Origin: Trinickia dinghuensis
GTDB taxonomy: Bacteria; Pseudomonadota; Gammaproteobacteria; Burkholderiales; Burkholderiaceae
Length of the DNA: 64,000 nt
Assembly (NCBI RefSeq): GCF_003367175.1
Contig: NZ_QRGA01000017.1
Coordinates: forward strand, 1-64,000
Direction of reading: 5' to 3'
Shown: positions 62,089 to 64,000 of the stretch, piece after piece
How the letters are laid out: every line of letters begins with the position of its first letter
Position numbering within the stretch: the stretch's first letter is position 1
Made by a program: the position numbers and the translations under genes
The notes under the pieces: generated by a model
The model's database searches: none
The model's input: the letters and a program-made list of their open reading frames with translations, nothing else
What the model was told of the DNA's origin: nothing

Positions 62089-63030
62089 ATGGACAGATTG
62101 CGCGAGATGGAAGTGTTCGTGGCCGTCGTCGACCAAGGCAGCTTTACGAGTGCGTCGAACAAACTCGGTTTGTCGACGGCCGCGGTGTCGCGCGCGGTCG
62201 CTTCGCTGGAAGAGCGTGTCGGCGCGCAACTGCTTGCGCGCACGACGCGCACGCTACGTCCGACGGACGCAGGCGCGGCTTATGTCGATGCCTGCCGCAA
62301 AGTGCTGGACGCGATCTCCGATGCCGAAGCGAACCTTGCGGCCGATCGCCTCAATCCCGTGGGCACGTTGACCGTTTCCGCGCCTGTCCTGTTCGGCCAG
62401 CGCTTCGTGGCTCCGCTCGTGAATGCGTTTGCACTCCGTTTTCCGGATGTCGGCATTCATGCCACCTATGTCGATCGCACCACGCGGCTGCTCGAGGAGG
62501 GCGTCGATGTCGCCATTCGGATCGGTCACCTCGGCGACTCCTCTATCTTCGCCGTGCCGCTGGGCTTCGTGCGGCGCAGGACGTACGCGGCGCCCGCTTA
62601 TCTTGCCGCTCACGGAGAGCCTCGTCATCCGAGAGAGCTGATCGACCACGATTGCGTGTCGTGCACGGGCGTGTCGCTTCCGCTCGAATGGGTGTTCAAC
62701 GATAAAGGGACGAGGCTACCGGTTCGGTTTCGGCCGCGAATGATCGTCGATTTGGTTCCGGCCGCCGTCTCGGCTGCCGTCGATTGCGTGGGCATTACGC
62801 AGTTGCTGTCGTATCAGGCCGCGCCTGAAGTGAGCGAGGGCAAACTCCACCCCATACTGACAGCCTTCGAGCCGGAGTCGACCCCGGTGAGTCTGCTGCA
62901 TGTGGAGCGGCGCGGTGCCAGCGGAAAGGTGCGCGCCTTCCTGGAGTTCGTCACCGAAACGCTACGGAACAACGCGCACCTTCAGGACATGGACGTCATC
63001 CCGGCTTCGGCGACCCCTCGAAACCGTTGA
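62089..63030 (+). CDS. LysR-family regulator of the efflux operon
   Basis: The 313-residue protein has MDRLREMEVFVAVVDQGSFTS and the helix-turn-helix KLGLSTAAVSRAVASLEERV, and belongs to the CrgA/AphB-like LysR group. It is divergent from the EmrAB-NodT operon over a 194-base gap and probably controls it. GAGAACGAGA precedes the ATG. Its last 49 bases overlap the end of the converging AraC-type gene. Confidence 0.88.
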   Translation: MDRLREMEVFVAVVDQGSFTSASNKLGLSTAAVSRAVASLEERVGAQLLARTTRTLRPTDAGAAYVDACRKVLDAISDAEANLAADRLNPVGTLTVSAPVLFGQRFVAPLVNAFALRFPDVGIHATYVDRTTRLLEEGVDVAIRIGHLGDSSIFAVPLGFVRRRTYAAPAYLAAHGEPRHPRELIDHDCVSCTGVSLPLEWVFNDKGTRLPVRFRPRMIVDLVPAAVSAAVDCVGITQLLSYQAAPEVSEGKLHPILTAFEPESTPVSLLHVERRGASGKVRAFLEFVTETLRNNAHLQDMDVIPASATPRNR

Positions 63031-63965
63031 CGGTATTGAGCCGGCGTGACGTCGAGCCGGCGGGAAAAGGTCATTCGCATGTGGGTGGCGCTTCTGAAGC
63101 CGCAATTGAACGCAACGGTCTTGAGCGGCGCGTCCGAGCCTTCTAGCAGCTTCCTCGCCGTGTCGACGCGAATCTGCTCGACGAAAACGGATGGGGTGAC
63201 TTTCGCATGCATCGAGAACAGCCTCGAGAAGGTCCGGCGGCTCACCGATACGGCGCTTGCAAGTTCTTCGATGGACAGCGCGTCGGTAATATGGTCAGTC
63301 ACGTATCGGTGCACCTTTCCCACGATCGGATCGTTTTCCTTGCTGGCCGAGACGAAGGGGCTGTACTGAGATTGCCCGCCTTCGCGCTGGATATAGACCA
63401 CCAGTTGTTTCGCGACGCGCACGGCCATCTCATGTCCCCAATCTTCCGACACGAACGACAGGCATAGATCGATGCCGGCCGTGACGCCGGCGGAGGTAAA
63501 TAGGCTTCCGTCACGGATGAAGATTCGATCGGGCTGCACGCGCGCGAGCGGGAATTCGCCGGCCAGGCGTTCGGCCACGGCCCAATGCGTCGTCACTTCC
63601 TTATGGTCGATGAGGCCGGCGTGTCCGAGCATGAATGTGCCGTTGCAAACCGACCCAAACCGCGCCGCGCCCTGTGCCTGACGTCTTAGCCAATCGAGCA
63701 GGCCGCTCGGCGGTTGCGAATCCGGCAGCTGCGGGCCGCCCGCCACCAAGATCAGGTCAAATTGAAAGTCGAGTTCGCAATAGCCGAAGCGAGCGGTCAA
63801 TTGCATGCCGTTCGAGCAGGTGACGGGGCCGGCCTGGCTCCCGACCAGCGAAACTTCATACCTTTGGTGCTTGGGGAGATAGATATTGGCTTCCGCGAAC
63901 ACATCCAATGGGCCTGCGACATCCAGTGCCTGAACCCCATCGAATATGACAATGCCGACTTTCAT
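62982..63965 (-). CDS. GlxA-family AraC regulator with DJ-1/PfpI domain
   Basis: The 327-residue protein has an N-terminal DJ-1/PfpI-like domain (MKVGIVIFDGVQALDVAGPL, ILVAGGPQLPD, FGSVCNGTFMLGHAGLID with the Cys of the nucleophile elbow). The C-terminal AraC helix-turn-helix pair is at about 215-315 (SIEELASAVSVSRRTFSRLF, NCGFRSATHMRMTFSRRL). GlxA-type regulators control catabolism of nitrogen compounds such as carnitine and glycine betaine in relatives, but no target is evident here. The gene ends inside the LysR gene. Confidence 0.9.
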   Translation of the reverse strand: MKVGIVIFDGVQALDVAGPLDVFAEANIYLPKHQRYEVSLVGSQAGPVTCSNGMQLTARFGYCELDFQFDLILVAGGPQLPDSQPPSGLLDWLRRQAQGAARFGSVCNGTFMLGHAGLIDHKEVTTHWAVAERLAGEFPLARVQPDRIFIRDGSLFTSAGVTAGIDLCLSFVSEDWGHEMAVRVAKQLVVYIQREGGQSQYSPFVSASKENDPIVGKVHRYVTDHITDALSIEELASAVSVSRRTFSRLFSMHAKVTPSVFVEQIRVDTARKLLEGSDAPLKTVAFNCGFRSATHMRMTFSRRLDVTPAQYRQRFRGVAEAGMTSMS

Positions 63966-64000
63966 GTTCGCCCCTTGACCAATGTGAGCACGCTTGCGTT

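Overview
The window is about 64 kb of GC-rich DNA that is almost entirely coding. It reads as the chromosome or chromid of a Burkholderiaceae bacterium of the Paraburkholderia/Caballeronia/Trinickia type. The reasons are OmpC-type porins, an MXKDX-repeat peptide, a polycytosine/polyguanine intergenic repeat of Burkholderiales style, a pca pathway with both LysR (PcaQ) and IclR (PcaR-like) regulators, and many LysR genes. No tRNA, rRNA, insertion sequence, prophage or CRISPR array was seen. The species cannot be named from sequence alone.

Layout. 1-3.9 kb: end of an ETF-ubiquinone oxidoreductase gene, a cupin DMSP-lyase homologue with a complete metal site, and a divergent pair of a KamA-like radical SAM aminomutase and a LysR regulator. 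4-7.6 kb: an MFS transporter, pcaF (3-oxoadipyl-CoA thiolase) and a divergent PcaR-like IclR regulator. 7.7-13.2 kb: a YeiH-type exporter with a small Cys-rich protein and a hydrolase in overlapping frames, a YbfB-type MFS transporter with an AraC regulator, and a LysR gene. 13.5-17.8 kb: an orphan LivK-type binding protein, a DadA-like FAD oxidoreductase, RidA and an FAH-family hydrolase, which look like an amine or amino-acid catabolic set. 17.9-21.9 kb: gamma-glutamylcyclotransferase, membrane protein, LysR and a MASE1-GGDEF cyclase.

22-34.8 kb is the most striking block. A long operon encodes a DUF1185 protein, alpha/beta hydrolase, flavin reductase with an extra C-terminal domain, luciferase-like monooxygenase, aldehyde dehydrogenase, NIPSNAP protein, a polyamine-type ABC importer and a GntR/FCD regulator, followed by succinate-semialdehyde dehydrogenase. 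A paralogous GntR/FCD regulator is divergent at the front, facing two TGGTAT-CCA operators. The enzyme set fits opening of a charged N-heterocycle, with trigonelline (N-methylnicotinate) the best candidate, down to succinate. A porin and a chemoreceptor follow.

38-39.8 kb: cytochrome b, a SuoX/MsrP-fold molybdoenzyme and an MXKDX peptide. 39.9-49.3 kb: IclR regulator, MHS transporter, 4-hydroxyphenylpyruvate dioxygenase, TetR regulator, ACS-type MFS transporter, shikimate/quinate dehydrogenase, dehydroquinase and the QuiC-type 3-dehydroshikimate dehydratase. These would convert quinate or shikimate to protocatechuate. 49.5-57.7 kb: porin, pcaCB, pcaQ, pcaHG and pcaIJD, which with the distant pcaF take protocatechuate to succinyl-CoA and acetyl-CoA. 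A shared 15-bp motif (GTGCGATTATCGAAC and variants) lies in front of pcaF/iclR, hpd/MHS, pcaB and pcaI. 57.7-64 kb: an EmrAB/NodT-type efflux operon with a divergent LysR gene and a GlxA-type AraC regulator.

Taken together the region specialises in plant-derived compounds and osmolytes (quinate/shikimate, protocatechuate, DMSP, probably trigonelline).
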